Source: Chondromyces crocatus (GTDB lineage Bacteria > Myxococcota_A > Polyangia > Polyangiales > Polyangiaceae). Taken from it: a stretch of 64,000 nucleotides of DNA. Position numbers and translations under genes: made by a program. Location of the stretch: NCBI RefSeq assembly GCF_001189295.1, contig NZ_CP012159.1, positions 3,236,973 through 3,300,972 of the forward strand, written 5' to 3'. Under the pieces are notes generated by a model. It was given only the letters and a program-made list of their open reading frames with translations. It was not told the DNA's origin and ran no database searches. Numbering within the stretch: position 1 is the first letter of the stretch; the number at the start of each line of letters is the position of its first letter. This document shows positions 34,313 to 43,350 of the stretch, one piece after another.

Positions 34313-37300
34313 GGAACCTCGACGTTCGTATACCCTGTCGAGAAAGTTTGCCCGGTCAGCGGGGTTGCCCATCTTCGCAGCAATGCCGAGGAGGTGCCTC
34401 TGGGCCTCGGCAACCGCGGTCTCCGCAGCTCCATGCTCGCCATTCAAATCCAAGCATTCGGAGTACACAAGGAGCACCGCCAAGCTGCGAAGGAAGCTGC
34501 ATCCGCCAATGGCTGCAAGCTTCGCGCGCGCCTCGCTGGCAGCGGCCAGGGCTTCCCTCGGTCTGCTCTGCGCGAGGCGCACCTCTGCCAGCGTCGCCAG
34601 GGCACCCGGGAAGTCGAGCTGTGAGCAGTCGCCGAGGCGCTCGAGTGCTGTCATGATCTCGCGCTCGGCGCTATCGAGGTCACCCGAGCGGTAGCAGATC
34701 TCGGCCAGCACCCACCGGCCTCGACCCTCGTCGAGGGGCATGCCTCGTTCGCTTCCCGAGCGAATGAGGCGCGTGGCACAGGCGCGAGCCTCGTCAAAGG
34801 CTTCACGGTCCGCGAGCACCCAGGCCAAGCTGAATGGTCGCACCGATGAGTTGAATCCCATCTCGTCGTCCGGTACGTCGGCAGCGCTCAAGAGCTGTTC
34901 GGCGTCAGTCGAGAAGCCAAGCAAGCCGCGACTCATGCCCAGGAGCATGTGGGCCACGCCAAGCATCGATCTGTGACCCGTCGCGAGGGCTCGATCCCTC
35001 AAGGCCTCTGCGGGAGCGATGGCGCCCCACGGATCGTTCTTCACATAGGCGCTCCGGAAGGCGGCCGTGGCATGCCAGAACATGGACGCGAGCGGGTCTC
35101 GCTCACTGCTGCCAGCGATCGCGGCGAGCCGCTCGGTGAGGTCATCCGCCTCCCGGATCCTGCCGAGAAGGTCGAGCTGACAAGCCCCGAAGCCGAGCGC
35201 AACCGCAAGCAGGCCTTCCGCGTCCCTGGAGGGAGAGGTCTCACGGAGGAGCTCGAGCGTTGCGGACATCTCGGCGATTCTGCCCGCCTGTATGGCAATG
35301 GTGGATCTGGCGAACATTCCCTGGACCCAGGGCATGCTGCCGCGAGGGGCCAGGCGGACGACTTCCTCCACCTTGGGGAGGATGTCGTCCGCAGGCGTAA
35401 ACTGAAGTGCACCGATCTCGCAGAGCATTCCTAGAAGGGGGGCGCGGCTTTCGGACGCAGCAGCGCAAGCGAGTCCACGCTGCGCGTGCGAGATTGCGGC
35501 CTCCACGTCGCCGCCCCACACGGCTTCCTCTGCGGCGCGAGCATAGAAGGATGCGGCGCGTGGACCCTCTCCCCCCAGCTCATGATGCGCAGCAAGCACC
35601 AGCGCATTTCGCTCTCCATGCTTCTCGAGCCATTCACCGGCGAGCCGGTGGCCGAGGACGCGATCTTCCTCGGTCAGGAGGGCGTAGGCTGCCTCTCGCA
35701 GCAGGGCATGGCGAAAGATGTATTCTCCTTGCTCCGCGAGACGGCTCCCTCCACGAGGGACCAGAATCTCTTGCTCGACGAGTGCTCGTACCCGTTCCAG
35801 GGTCAGTGTCGTGTCGTCCGCTCGACCGAGGAGCATCGCGACGGCTTCAGCCCAGAATACCTCACCAAACACACTGGCGGCGCGCAGTACCTGCCGTGTC
35901 ACTGGATCGAGTGTCGTGAGTCGTGTCTGCACCATGGCCAGCACGGTCTCGGGTAGGAGTTCACTCCGGTCCTCGGCGACCGCGCGGATCAGCTCTTCAA
36001 GGTAGAAGGCGTTCCCCTCCGCACGTTCGATGATCTCCGAGACCCTCGTCACGCTGACGGTGGCGCCGAGCGCGTGCCGTACGAGTCGCTCGGCAGCGCG
36101 TCGGGGGAGTGGACCAAGTCGGATCTCCTGCGTGCATTGCTCCGCCCAGAGCCGAGGGAAGCGCTCATGCACCTCGGGTCGAGCAAACGCAATCACAAAG
36201 AATGGCGCATCCGTGAGCTGGCGAAGCGCCTGGTGGATCAAACGCACCGAGGGCACGTCACCCCAGTGCAGGTCTTCCAGCACCAGGCAGAGTGGATGGC
36301 CTTCCGCTTCGGCCGCCAGGAGTGTGGTGAAGGCTCGAGCAATCTGGTCGCCCATGAGTGGCCCACTCTGGCGAGCCGCCCGCAGCAGGGGTCGGTGGTC
36401 GTCCGGGAAGGGGGCACCTGCGATCTCGCACAGGAACTCGACGACGTGCTGCTGTTCCGGTCCGGCCAGGCGCTGAGAGAGGCGCTCCAGCAGCGATGCC
36501 TGTCGCGCCGGAAGAGATGCGTTCGTCGCGATCCTCGCTGCGTTCCGAAGGGTCGACCCGAGCAGCGCGAAGGGGGCCCCGTCACCCACGAGATCGCCGC
36601 GACCCGTCCAGATCTCTGCGTCCGGTCGGCGTTCACGTATGCGCTGGACCGTCTCGCCGCGCAGTCGAGATTTCCCAATGCCAGGTGGTCCGGTCACAAG
36701 CACCGCTCGAGCAAGCTTCTCCTCGAAGCATTCCTCGAAGAGATCCGCGATCGCTCTCACCTCTCGGTCGCGGCCGACGCATGGGCTGGGGCGACCGAGC
36801 AGTGTGCGCACTCGCTCGCCCAGCTCTCGTTCTCCGTAGAGTTCCCTGCCGGCCACGCCCCTCATCATCTCGAAACGTGTGTCGAGGAGCGCCTGGGTTG
36901 TCTCGTCCACATAGGCCACGCCCAGCTGCGGCGGGGGTGCGAGCAGCATCGCAGCGGCTCGGTCGAGTAGTTCGCCCACAGGGAGCCGGCCGGTGAGTAC
37001 GGCACGGCCGGTGACCACGGCGATCCGAACTCGCGCACTCCCTGAGTCCGAGGAGAACAGCGGTCCGAGCAGGAATGCGCAGCGGGCTGCGAGCATTGCC
37101 TGCTCGGTCGCGCTTCCGGCATTCTCGAGCGTCACGATGACGGCGCCATTGGCTAGCCGATCCATGCGAGCCCCGAGGGGGTGGAGCGCTGCCTGGATTG
37201 CTGTCCCGGATTCCGCGTCATGAGATGCGGGGACCGTGTCATCCGAGCTCGACACCGCCCCCTCTCCGGGGGCAGCGATGACGATTGAAAGGACCCGCTG

Positions 37301-38161
37301 TTCTCCGCCGGCGAGCGCCGCGTTGCCTGGCGGTGGAGTGACTTCGCTGGAAAACTGACGGAGTAGCGTTGCTGTCTCGGTGGCATTTGCAGGTCGCGCA
37401 GCAGGCTCCTTCGCGAGCATGCGGGCGATGATGGCGTCGAGTGCCGTCGGTACACCCTGTCGGCTCTCGCTCACGCGCGGGGCATCCTCCAGCAGCAATC
37501 GAGCGAGTACTGCGACGGCATGTGCGCCCGCGAACGCTGGCCGTCCTGTCAGGCATTCGAAGAGCACGGCGCCAAGGGAAAAGACGTCGGCGCGCGGCTC
37601 GGCGGTTTCACCCCTTGCCTGCTCCGGAGCCATGTATCCAGGGGTGCCTATCACTGCACCGGACTGTGTGAAGATGCGCGTCGAGCCGCTGAGACGTGCG
37701 ATCCCGAAGTCGAGCAGTTTGATGTGGTGGGTATCGCCGCCGACGAGGAAAATGTTGGACGGCTTGATGTCCCGATGAACGACACCGCGCACGTGCGCAG
37801 CTGCAAGTGCCTGGGCCGCGGCGAGCGCGATAGCAACACTTTCGTCCACGCTGAGCGCTGCGCGCTGGATCCGCGTCGCGAGATCCTCGCCATCGAGCCA
37901 CTCCATGGCGAGCCAGCGTTGCCCCGCAGCATCCGCGCCGTGCGCGATGTACCGAACGACACCGGGATGATCGAGCGTGGCGAGAACCTGAGCCTCATGG
38001 GCAAAGCGATCCTCGCCGCGGGGATCACGACTCGTGAGGAGCTTGAGCGCGACCACTGTTCCCTGGTCGGAATCGACGGCCCGGTAGACCGTCCCCATGC
38101 CTCCTGTTCCAGCTAAGCGTTCGATCACGAAGCGATCTGCAACAACATCGCCGGTCTTCAC
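34295..38161 (-). CDS. Large Ser/Thr kinase-ATPase regulator (kinase, cyclase-like, AAA/STAND, TPR-like)
   Basis: The 1288-residue protein from GTG 38161 (start MKTGDVVADRF) begins with a Hanks kinase: glycine loop GTGGMG, Lys40, HRDIKPSN (Asp131), DFGIARL and GTPGYMAPEQ. A region resembling a degenerate adenylate-cyclase-type domain follows (VRIAVVTGRAVLTG). Next is a STAND/AAA ATPase with Walker A GPPGIGKS near residue 490 and Walker B LCLVLEDLHWGD near 625. The last 500 residues are helical repeats. This layout matches PknK/PK-AAA signalling proteins common in myxobacteria. It is predicted cytoplasmic. An upstream extension of the frame is unlikely to be translated. Confidence 0.88.
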   Translation of the reverse strand: MKTGDVVADRFVIERLAGTGGMGTVYRAVDSDQGTVVALKLLTSRDPRGEDRFAHEAQVLATLDHPGVVRYIAHGADAAGQRWLAMEWLDGEDLATRIQRAALSVDESVAIALAAAQALAAAHVRGVVHRDIKPSNIFLVGGDTHHIKLLDFGIARLSGSTRIFTQSGAVIGTPGYMAPEQARGETAEPRADVFSLGAVLFECLTGRPAFAGAHAVAVLARLLLEDAPRVSESRQGVPTALDAIIARMLAKEPAARPANATETATLLRQFSSEVTPPPGNAALAGGEQRVLSIVIAAPGEGAVSSSDDTVPASHDAESGTAIQAALHPLGARMDRLANGAVIVTLENAGSATEQAMLAARCAFLLGPLFSSDSGSARVRIAVVTGRAVLTGRLPVGELLDRAAAMLLAPPPQLGVAYVDETTQALLDTRFEMMRGVAGRELYGERELGERVRTLLGRPSPCVGRDREVRAIADLFEECFEEKLARAVLVTGPPGIGKSRLRGETVQRIRERRPDAEIWTGRGDLVGDGAPFALLGSTLRNAARIATNASLPARQASLLERLSQRLAGPEQQHVVEFLCEIAGAPFPDDHRPLLRAARQSGPLMGDQIARAFTTLLAAEAEGHPLCLVLEDLHWGDVPSVRLIHQALRQLTDAPFFVIAFARPEVHERFPRLWAEQCTQEIRLGPLPRRAAERLVRHALGATVSVTRVSEIIERAEGNAFYLEELIRAVAEDRSELLPETVLAMVQTRLTTLDPVTRQVLRAASVFGEVFWAEAVAMLLGRADDTTLTLERVRALVEQEILVPRGGSRLAEQGEYIFRHALLREAAYALLTEEDRVLGHRLAGEWLEKHGERNALVLAAHHELGGEGPRAASFYARAAEEAVWGGDVEAAISHAQRGLACAAASESRAPLLGMLCEIGALQFTPADDILPKVEEVVRLAPRGSMPWVQGMFARSTIAIQAGRIAEMSATLELLRETSPSRDAEGLLAVALGFGACQLDLLGRIREADDLTERLAAIAGSSERDPLASMFWHATAAFRSAYVKNDPWGAIAPAEALRDRALATGHRSMLGVAHMLLGMSRGLLGFSTDAEQLLSAADVPDDEMGFNSSVRPFSLAWVLADREAFDEARACATRLIRSGSERGMPLDEGRGRWVLAEICYRSGDLDSAEREIMTALERLGDCSQLDFPGALATLAEVRLAQSRPREALAAASEARAKLAAIGGCSFLRSLAVLLVYSECLDLNGEHGAAETAVAEAQRHLLGIAAKMGNPADRANFLDRVYERRGSLKIAR

Positions 38162-38546
38162 GAGGACAGTATACGCGGACGCCGTTGAAGCGGGAGGCAG
38201 ACAGAATGAGCGCCGCGACGACGAAGCGATTGCAACATGAGATTGTCGACCACGCTCCCCATCGTGACACCCGCGTTGGGCATCGAGGATGCCGATGGGG
38301 TTCAGCGCGAAGCGGAGTGATTCCTCGTCGAGTCCGGGCGACGGCATTCGCCATCGGTGAGGTGTGCTGTCATCTGGCGAGACAACGCGAGCGTGGAACG
38401 GCTGACGACAGGTGGAGCCGTGCGTGATGAAGGCTGACCGCGTTCCCTGACGCAGTGGCGCCAGGAGTCTGGCACGCTGGACTGACTCACACGTTTTCTG
38501 TGCGCACTGACAGTCAGGTCAGTCCGTGCCCGAGGCGTTTTTCCCG
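38162..38546. other. Intergenic region between kinase-ATPase and tetR
   Basis: About 385 bp with no gene seen. On the minus strand a TATACT hexamer lies just before the GTG start of the kinase (about 38166-38173), a possible -10 box placed very near the start codon. The tetR-proximal end holds the ACTGAC-N6-GTCAGT site listed separately. Confidence 0.45.
38506..38523. promoter_or_regulatory. Second candidate TetR-type site (ACTGAC-N6-GTCAGT)
   Basis: Inverted half-sites ACTGAC and GTCAGT with a 6-bp spacer occur just downstream of tetR. The half-site is the same as in the 22-bp palindrome upstream of the gene (GACTGAC/GTCAGTC). An additional single GACTGACTC lies at about 38480. A second operator or an auxiliary looping site is possible. 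Confidence 0.4.
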
Positions 38547-39428
38547 TCAGTGCAAGCGGCGCTTGGTCGCGGAGGACGGCGCGGGCAGCGCGGCGGCCAC
38601 CTGGGTCGTGGCGCTGGCGGGAGGCTTCGTCGCGGTGCCGGACGCGGGCCGCGCGGCGCTGGCGGCTGCGCGCTTCGTGGGGCGGGAGGCCGGGCTTTTC
38701 GCCTTGGCAGCGGTCTTCTTCGCGGCGGCTTTCTTCGCGGCGGAGGCGGCCTCTTTCGCGGTGGGCTCTGCGGCGAGGGCCAGCTCGGCGAGGCCGGCTG
38801 GCTGCGCAGGCGTCGGCTCGGCGTGGGTGGGCCTGTCGGTCGCGCCGGCGGTGGTGCGGAGGTAGCCGCGGCGGAGGACGTCGAAGAGGGCGGTGACGAT
38901 CTCTTCGCGGGGGCGGGGGTGCTTGCCGAGGGCGTTCTCGAAGAGGATTTCCTTGAGGGCGCCGATGGTGAACGTGGCGTAGAGGGCGGGATCGCCGGTG
39001 GCGACCATGCCGAGGCGCTGGCCTTCGGTCAGGCTGCCGGCGAGGAGCTGCTTCACGCTCTGGTGGAACGAGCGGACCTGGTCGACGAAGGCAGGGTCGA
39101 GGCCAGCGGAATACGACAGCAGGATGCTGGTGAGGGCCGGGTCGTCGAGGAGGACGGCGACGATGGCACGGATGTTGTGTTTGATCTGGGATTCGACGTC
39201 GGCCTGAGGGTCGACGTGGAGGATGGCGCCGCCGAGGCGTGTGAACAGGCCGTCGACGAGCTCGGCGAAGATGGCGCGCTTGTCCCGAAAGTAGAGGTAA
39301 TACGTGCCCTTGGCGACCTTCGCGAGGGCGACGATGTCGTCGATCTTGGCCTCGTGGTAGCCCTTCTCCGAGAACACGGCCCTGGCCGCGCGGAGCAGCT
39401 CCTGCCGGCGATCGAGCTTGGTGGCCAT
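38547..39428 (-). CDS. TetR-family regulator with histone-H1-like Ala/Lys-rich tail
   Basis: The 293-residue protein has the TetR DNA-binding domain at residues 8-54 (RRQELLRAARAVFSEKGYHEAKIDDIVALAKVAKGTYYLYF, here abbreviated by its ends RRQELL and YLYF) and a helical ligand domain to about residue 205. The final 75 residues are a low-complexity Ala/Lys/Pro/Thr tail (KEAASAAKKAAAKKTAAKAK) resembling bacterial histone-H1-like or AlgP-type DNA-binding tails. Such a tail is uncommon for TetR proteins, which usually end near residue 200. It is divergent from the acyl-CoA activase operon, which it probably represses. Confidence 0.88.
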   Translation of the reverse strand: MATKLDRRQELLRAARAVFSEKGYHEAKIDDIVALAKVAKGTYYLYFRDKRAIFAELVDGLFTRLGGAILHVDPQADVESQIKHNIRAIVAVLLDDPALTSILLSYSAGLDPAFVDQVRSFHQSVKQLLAGSLTEGQRLGMVATGDPALYATFTIGALKEILFENALGKHPRPREEIVTALFDVLRRGYLRTTAGATDRPTHAEPTPAQPAGLAELALAAEPTAKEAASAAKKAAAKKTAAKAKSPASRPTKRAAASAARPASGTATKPPASATTQVAAALPAPSSATKRRLH

Positions 39429-39724
39429 CGATTTGCTTCTAGTTCGTCCGCGCGGAAAAAGGGTGGGCGTTCTGCGTGTTTGGGCGGCGGGGGAGGGGAA
39501 TTCCCGGTGATTTTCGTCGGGGTTCGTCCGACCCGGTCAGCACTGAAACGGCGCTGCGCGAGCTGGTGGGGAATTGCTTTCAGTCAAGGGACCGTGTAGC
39601 CGTTGACGACTGACTGGCCAGTCAGTCGGGGGCGCCAGGGACGAGAAGCCAGGGCGCCCCGAGCCCGCGGCCGCGCGTCCGCGCCGGTCGGTGGTTTCCG
39701 GTGAAGGGTGGAGGAGATGCCTCG
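39429..39724. other. Divergent control region between tetR and the activase operon
   Basis: About 300 bp holding the operator palindrome at 39607-39628. A TTGACG hexamer at 39603-39608 overlaps the palindrome edge and could be a -35 element, but no matching -10 is convincing. No gene seen. Confidence 0.5.
39607..39628. promoter_or_regulatory. 22-bp perfect palindrome, candidate TetR operator
   Basis: Each half reads CGACTGACTGG, giving a perfect 11+11 inverted repeat centred at 39617/39618. It lies 179 bp upstream of the divergent tetR start and 97 bp upstream of the activase gene start. Perfect palindromes with GACTGAC halves are typical of TetR-family operators. Binding would let the regulator control both its own gene and the operon. 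Confidence 0.75.
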
Positions 39725-42700
39725 ATGAACGCGCAGCGCCAGGGACCGGTGGTGGTTGGCATCGACGTCGGATCGACGACGGTCAAGGCGGTCGTGCTGG
39801 ACCCGGAGACGCTCGACGTCCTGTGGAGCGACTACCAGCGGCACCAGACGAAGCAGCCGGAGAAGGTGCTGGAGTTCCTCGAGCGGATCGAGGCGGACTT
39901 CCCCGGGTCACCCAGGGCCGAGTGGCGGGTGTTCATGACCGGCTCGGGGGCGGCGCCGCTGTGCCCCAGCGTGGGCGCGAAGTTCGTGCAAGAGGTGAAC
40001 GCGGTCACCCTGGCGGTCGAGAAGATGCACCCGGACGTGGGCAGCGTCATCGAGCTGGGCGGGCAGGACGCGAAGATCATCATCTTCAAGAAGGACGAGA
40101 AGACGGGCGAGAAGACCGGCAGCCCGTCGATGAACGACAAGTGTGCGTCGGGTACGGGCGCGACGATCGACAAGTGCATGATCAAGGTGGGGCTGCCGCC
40201 GGAGCAGGTGGTGCAGATCCACTTCGACGACTCGAAGCTGCACCACGTGGCCGCGAAGTGCGGGGTGTTCGCCGAGACGGACATCGTGAACCTGGTGAAG
40301 AGCGGGATCCCGGCGACGGAGATCCTGTGCTCGCTGGCGGATGCGATCGTGCTGCAGAACCTGTCGGTGCTGACGCGCGGGTCGACGCTGAAGCACAAGG
40401 TGCTGCTGCTCGGGGGGCCGAACACGTACCTGCCGTTCCTGCAGGAGTGCTGGCGGAAGCGCATCCCGGAGACGTGGAACGAGCGCGGTTACGACTGGCC
40501 GAAGGACGCGCCGATCGAGGAGACGATCTTCGTGCCGGAGAACGCGCAGTACTACGCGGCGTTCGGGGCGTGCGTGTACGGGCTCAGAGAGTCGGCGACG
40601 ACGGGGCTCTACGCGGGCAAGGTGGGGCTCGTCGACTACATGACGAATGGGCGCAAGGCGCGGCTCGGGGAGAGCGCGGGGCCGCCGCTCGTGCGGACGA
40701 CGAACGAGGTGGACGACTTCCGGCAGCTCTACGCGATCCCGCGGTTCACGCCGATGGCGCTGGAACCAGGGCAGGTGATCCGGGCGGTGATCGGGGTCGA
40801 CGGTGGGTCGACGTCGTCGAAGGCGGTGCTGGTCGACGAGGACCAGAACATCGTCTGCAAGGCGTACCAGCTCTCGAAGGGCAACCCGATCCAGGACACG
40901 AAGGAGCTGCTCTCGAAGCTGCGCGAGTACGTGACGGAGCGGGGCGCCATCCTGGAGGTGATCGGCTTCGGGGCGACGGGCTACGCGGCGGACGTGCTGC
41001 AGGAGTGCATGCGCGCGGACGTGAACATCGTCGAGACGGTGGCGCACATGATGAGCGCCGTGCGGTTCTTCGGGGACGTGGACGTCATCTGCGACATCGG
41101 TGGGCAGGACATCAAGGTCCTGTTCATGAAGAACGGGGACATCGCGAACTTCCGGCTCTCGAACTCGTGCTCGGCAGGGAACGGGATGCTGCTGCAGGCG
41201 ATGGCCGATCAGTTCGGCATCCCGGTGACGGAGTACGCGGATACGGCGTTCCAGGCGGAGCTGGCGCCGAAGTTCAGCTACGGGTGCGCGGTCTTCCTCG
41301 ATACGGACCGGGTGAACTTCCAGAAGGAGGGCTTCTCGAAGGAGGAGCTGCTCGCGGGGCTGGCGCAGGTGCTGCCGAAGAACGTGTGGCAGTACGTGGT
41401 GCAGATCCCGCGGCTGGCGTCGCTGGGGCGGCGGTACGTGCTGCAAGGGGGCACGCAGTACAACCTGGCCGCGGTGAAGGCGCAGGTGGACTACATCAAG
41501 GAGCGCGTGCCGGGCGCGGAGATCTTCGTCCACCCGCACACGGGCGAGGCAGGCGCGATCGGGGCGGCGTTCGAGACGCTGCGCGTGGTGAAGCGGCGCG
41601 GGAAGTCGACGTTCATCGGGATCGATGACGCGATCGACCTGAAGTACACCACGAAGAACGACGAGGAGACGGTCTGCCACTTCTGCCCGAACGAGTGCAA
41701 GCGGACCTTCATCGACACGGAGACGCCCGACGGGGCGACGTCGCGCTACATCTCCGGGTTCTCCTGTGAGAAGGGGACCGTGGAGAGCGAGCAGGCGATG
41801 CTCTCGCTGGTGGCGGAGCGGAAGAAGATCGCGAAGCAGTTTCCGAACCTGGTGGACTACGAGTCGAAGCTCGCGTTCCGGCACTTCTACAAGCCGGCGC
41901 CGATGCCCGCGGACGGGGCGCCGGTGCGGGACACGGTGGTGAAGAAGGGCTTCTTCGGGATCCGCCGCACGGAGACGACGCGGCCGTTCCGGCGGGGTGG
42001 GCCGGAGGTGCAGGAGAAGCTGCGCAGGACGCGCATCGGCATCCCGCGGGTGCTGAACCTGTACTCGACGGCGCCATACTTCCGGACGTACTTCGAGGCG
42101 CTCGGGGTGCCGAAGCAGAACGTGGTGTTCAGCGACGAGACCACCGAGGAGATGTGGGTCGAAGGCGGAAAGTACGGGTCGGTCGATCCGTGCTTCCCGT
42201 CGAAGGTGGCGCAAGCGCACATCCACAACCTGCTGTTCCACCACCACGAGGAGCGGGCGCTGAAGTTCATCTTCTTCCCGATCCTCACCCACGTGCCGAG
42301 CTTCGGCGAAGGGGTGATGGACAAGGCGAGCTGCCCGATCGTGGCCGGGGTGCCGGACGTGATGAAGGCGGCGTTCACGAAGGAGATGGACTTCTTCGCG
42401 ACGCGCGGGATCGAGTACGTGGACCCGGCGCTGACGTTCGGGGAGATGAACCTGACGGCGCGGCGGATGTTCGAGGTGTGGGGGCCGCGGCTCGGGATCA
42501 CCGAGGACGAGAGCGACCACGCGCACAAGGAGGGGATGCGCGCGCTGGAGGCGTTCGAGCGTGACCTGCAGGACAAGGGGCGCGCCATCCTGGAGACGGT
42601 GGAGTCCGAGAACCGGGTGGCGATCCTGATGGTGGGGCGGCCGTACCACTCGGATCCGGGGCTGAACCACGGGATTCCGGAGGAGTTCCAGGTGCTGGGC

Positions 42701-43330
42701 TACCCGATCGTGTCGGTGCGCTCGATCCCGCGGGATCCGGAGTTCTTGCGCCGCTACTTCAAGGAGGAGGTGGCGCGAGGGCAGCACCCGCTGAACATCA
42801 ATGACGTGTGGCCGGAGAATTACTCGGCGAACAGCGCGCAGAAGGTGTGGGCGGTGAAGTTCGCGGCGCGGCACCCGAACGTGGCGCTCCTGGATCTGTC
42901 GAGCTTCAAGTGCGGTCACGACGCGCCGACGTACGGGATCGTCGAGGGCATCGTGACGGAGAGCGCGGTGCCGTACGCGGCGCTGCACGACATCGACGCG
43001 AACAAGCCGGGCGGGTCGATCAAGATCCGCGTGAAGACGTACGCGCACAGCTTGAAGCTGCACCAGGAGGCGCTGGAGGACACGGCGCGGAAGAAGGTGG
43101 AGCTGATGCAGCGGCTCGACGAGAAGCGGCTGGAGCTTCTGAAGACGAAGCAGGCGCAGCTCGCGGGCAGGAAGGTGAGCGATCCGGAGATCGAGCGGCA
43201 GATCTCGGAGCTGGGCGAGAAGGTGCGGAGCTACCAGGCACCGCCGCCGGCGAAGCCCGATGTGCCGCGAGGACTGGTTCAGCTCAAGAAGAAGAGCGCC
43301 GACGGCAGCGTTGTGCCGGCCGGGGTGTGA
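39725..43330 (+). CDS. Acyl-CoA dehydratase activase fusion (two BcrAD/BadFG ATPase domains plus DUF2229)
   Basis: The 1201-residue protein begins at ATG 39725 behind GGAGGAG. It holds two ASKHA-type activase domains: the first from GIDVGSTTVKAVVLD, with SGTGA and the Fe-S Cys motif, and the second from about residue 356 (IGVDGGSTSSKAVLVD, CDIGGQD, NSCSAGNGM). A C-terminal DUF2229 region follows (from about residue 770, PRVLNLYSTAPYF; VGRPYHSDPGLNHG). Such proteins use ATP to inject an electron into 2-hydroxyacyl-CoA dehydratase or benzoyl-CoA reductase-like partners. The large fused form is seen in many deltaproteobacteria, but its substrate is unknown. Next gene follows after 20 bp. Confidence 0.85.
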   Translation: MNAQRQGPVVVGIDVGSTTVKAVVLDPETLDVLWSDYQRHQTKQPEKVLEFLERIEADFPGSPRAEWRVFMTGSGAAPLCPSVGAKFVQEVNAVTLAVEKMHPDVGSVIELGGQDAKIIIFKKDEKTGEKTGSPSMNDKCASGTGATIDKCMIKVGLPPEQVVQIHFDDSKLHHVAAKCGVFAETDIVNLVKSGIPATEILCSLADAIVLQNLSVLTRGSTLKHKVLLLGGPNTYLPFLQECWRKRIPETWNERGYDWPKDAPIEETIFVPENAQYYAAFGACVYGLRESATTGLYAGKVGLVDYMTNGRKARLGESAGPPLVRTTNEVDDFRQLYAIPRFTPMALEPGQVIRAVIGVDGGSTSSKAVLVDEDQNIVCKAYQLSKGNPIQDTKELLSKLREYVTERGAILEVIGFGATGYAADVLQECMRADVNIVETVAHMMSAVRFFGDVDVICDIGGQDIKVLFMKNGDIANFRLSNSCSAGNGMLLQAMADQFGIPVTEYADTAFQAELAPKFSYGCAVFLDTDRVNFQKEGFSKEELLAGLAQVLPKNVWQYVVQIPRLASLGRRYVLQGGTQYNLAAVKAQVDYIKERVPGAEIFVHPHTGEAGAIGAAFETLRVVKRRGKSTFIGIDDAIDLKYTTKNDEETVCHFCPNECKRTFIDTETPDGATSRYISGFSCEKGTVESEQAMLSLVAERKKIAKQFPNLVDYESKLAFRHFYKPAPMPADGAPVRDTVVKKGFFGIRRTETTRPFRRGGPEVQEKLRRTRIGIPRVLNLYSTAPYFRTYFEALGVPKQNVVFSDETTEEMWVEGGKYGSVDPCFPSKVAQAHIHNLLFHHHEERALKFIFFPILTHVPSFGEGVMDKASCPIVAGVPDVMKAAFTKEMDFFATRGIEYVDPALTFGEMNLTARRMFEVWGPRLGITEDESDHAHKEGMRALEAFERDLQDKGRAILETVESENRVAILMVGRPYHSDPGLNHGIPEEFQVLGYPIVSVRSIPRDPEFLRRYFKEEVARGQHPLNINDVWPENYSANSAQKVWAVKFAARHPNVALLDLSSFKCGHDAPTYGIVEGIVTESAVPYAALHDIDANKPGGSIKIRVKTYAHSLKLHQEALEDTARKKVELMQRLDEKRLELLKTKQAQLAGRKVSDPEIERQISELGEKVRSYQAPPPAKPDVPRGLVQLKKKSADGSVVPAGV

Positions 43331-43350
43331 AGGGCGACGGGAGGAAGATC

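Noticed and set aside
34053-34694. Plus-strand gene of about 210 residues over the kinase-ATPase end
   Set aside because: Most of it is opposite the well-supported kinase gene; only its first part resembles a decayed amidotransferase, listed as a relic.
39908-43063. 1051-residue minus-strand frame
   Set aside because: Shadow of the activase gene, with Arg/His/Leu-rich sequence and no recognisable domain.
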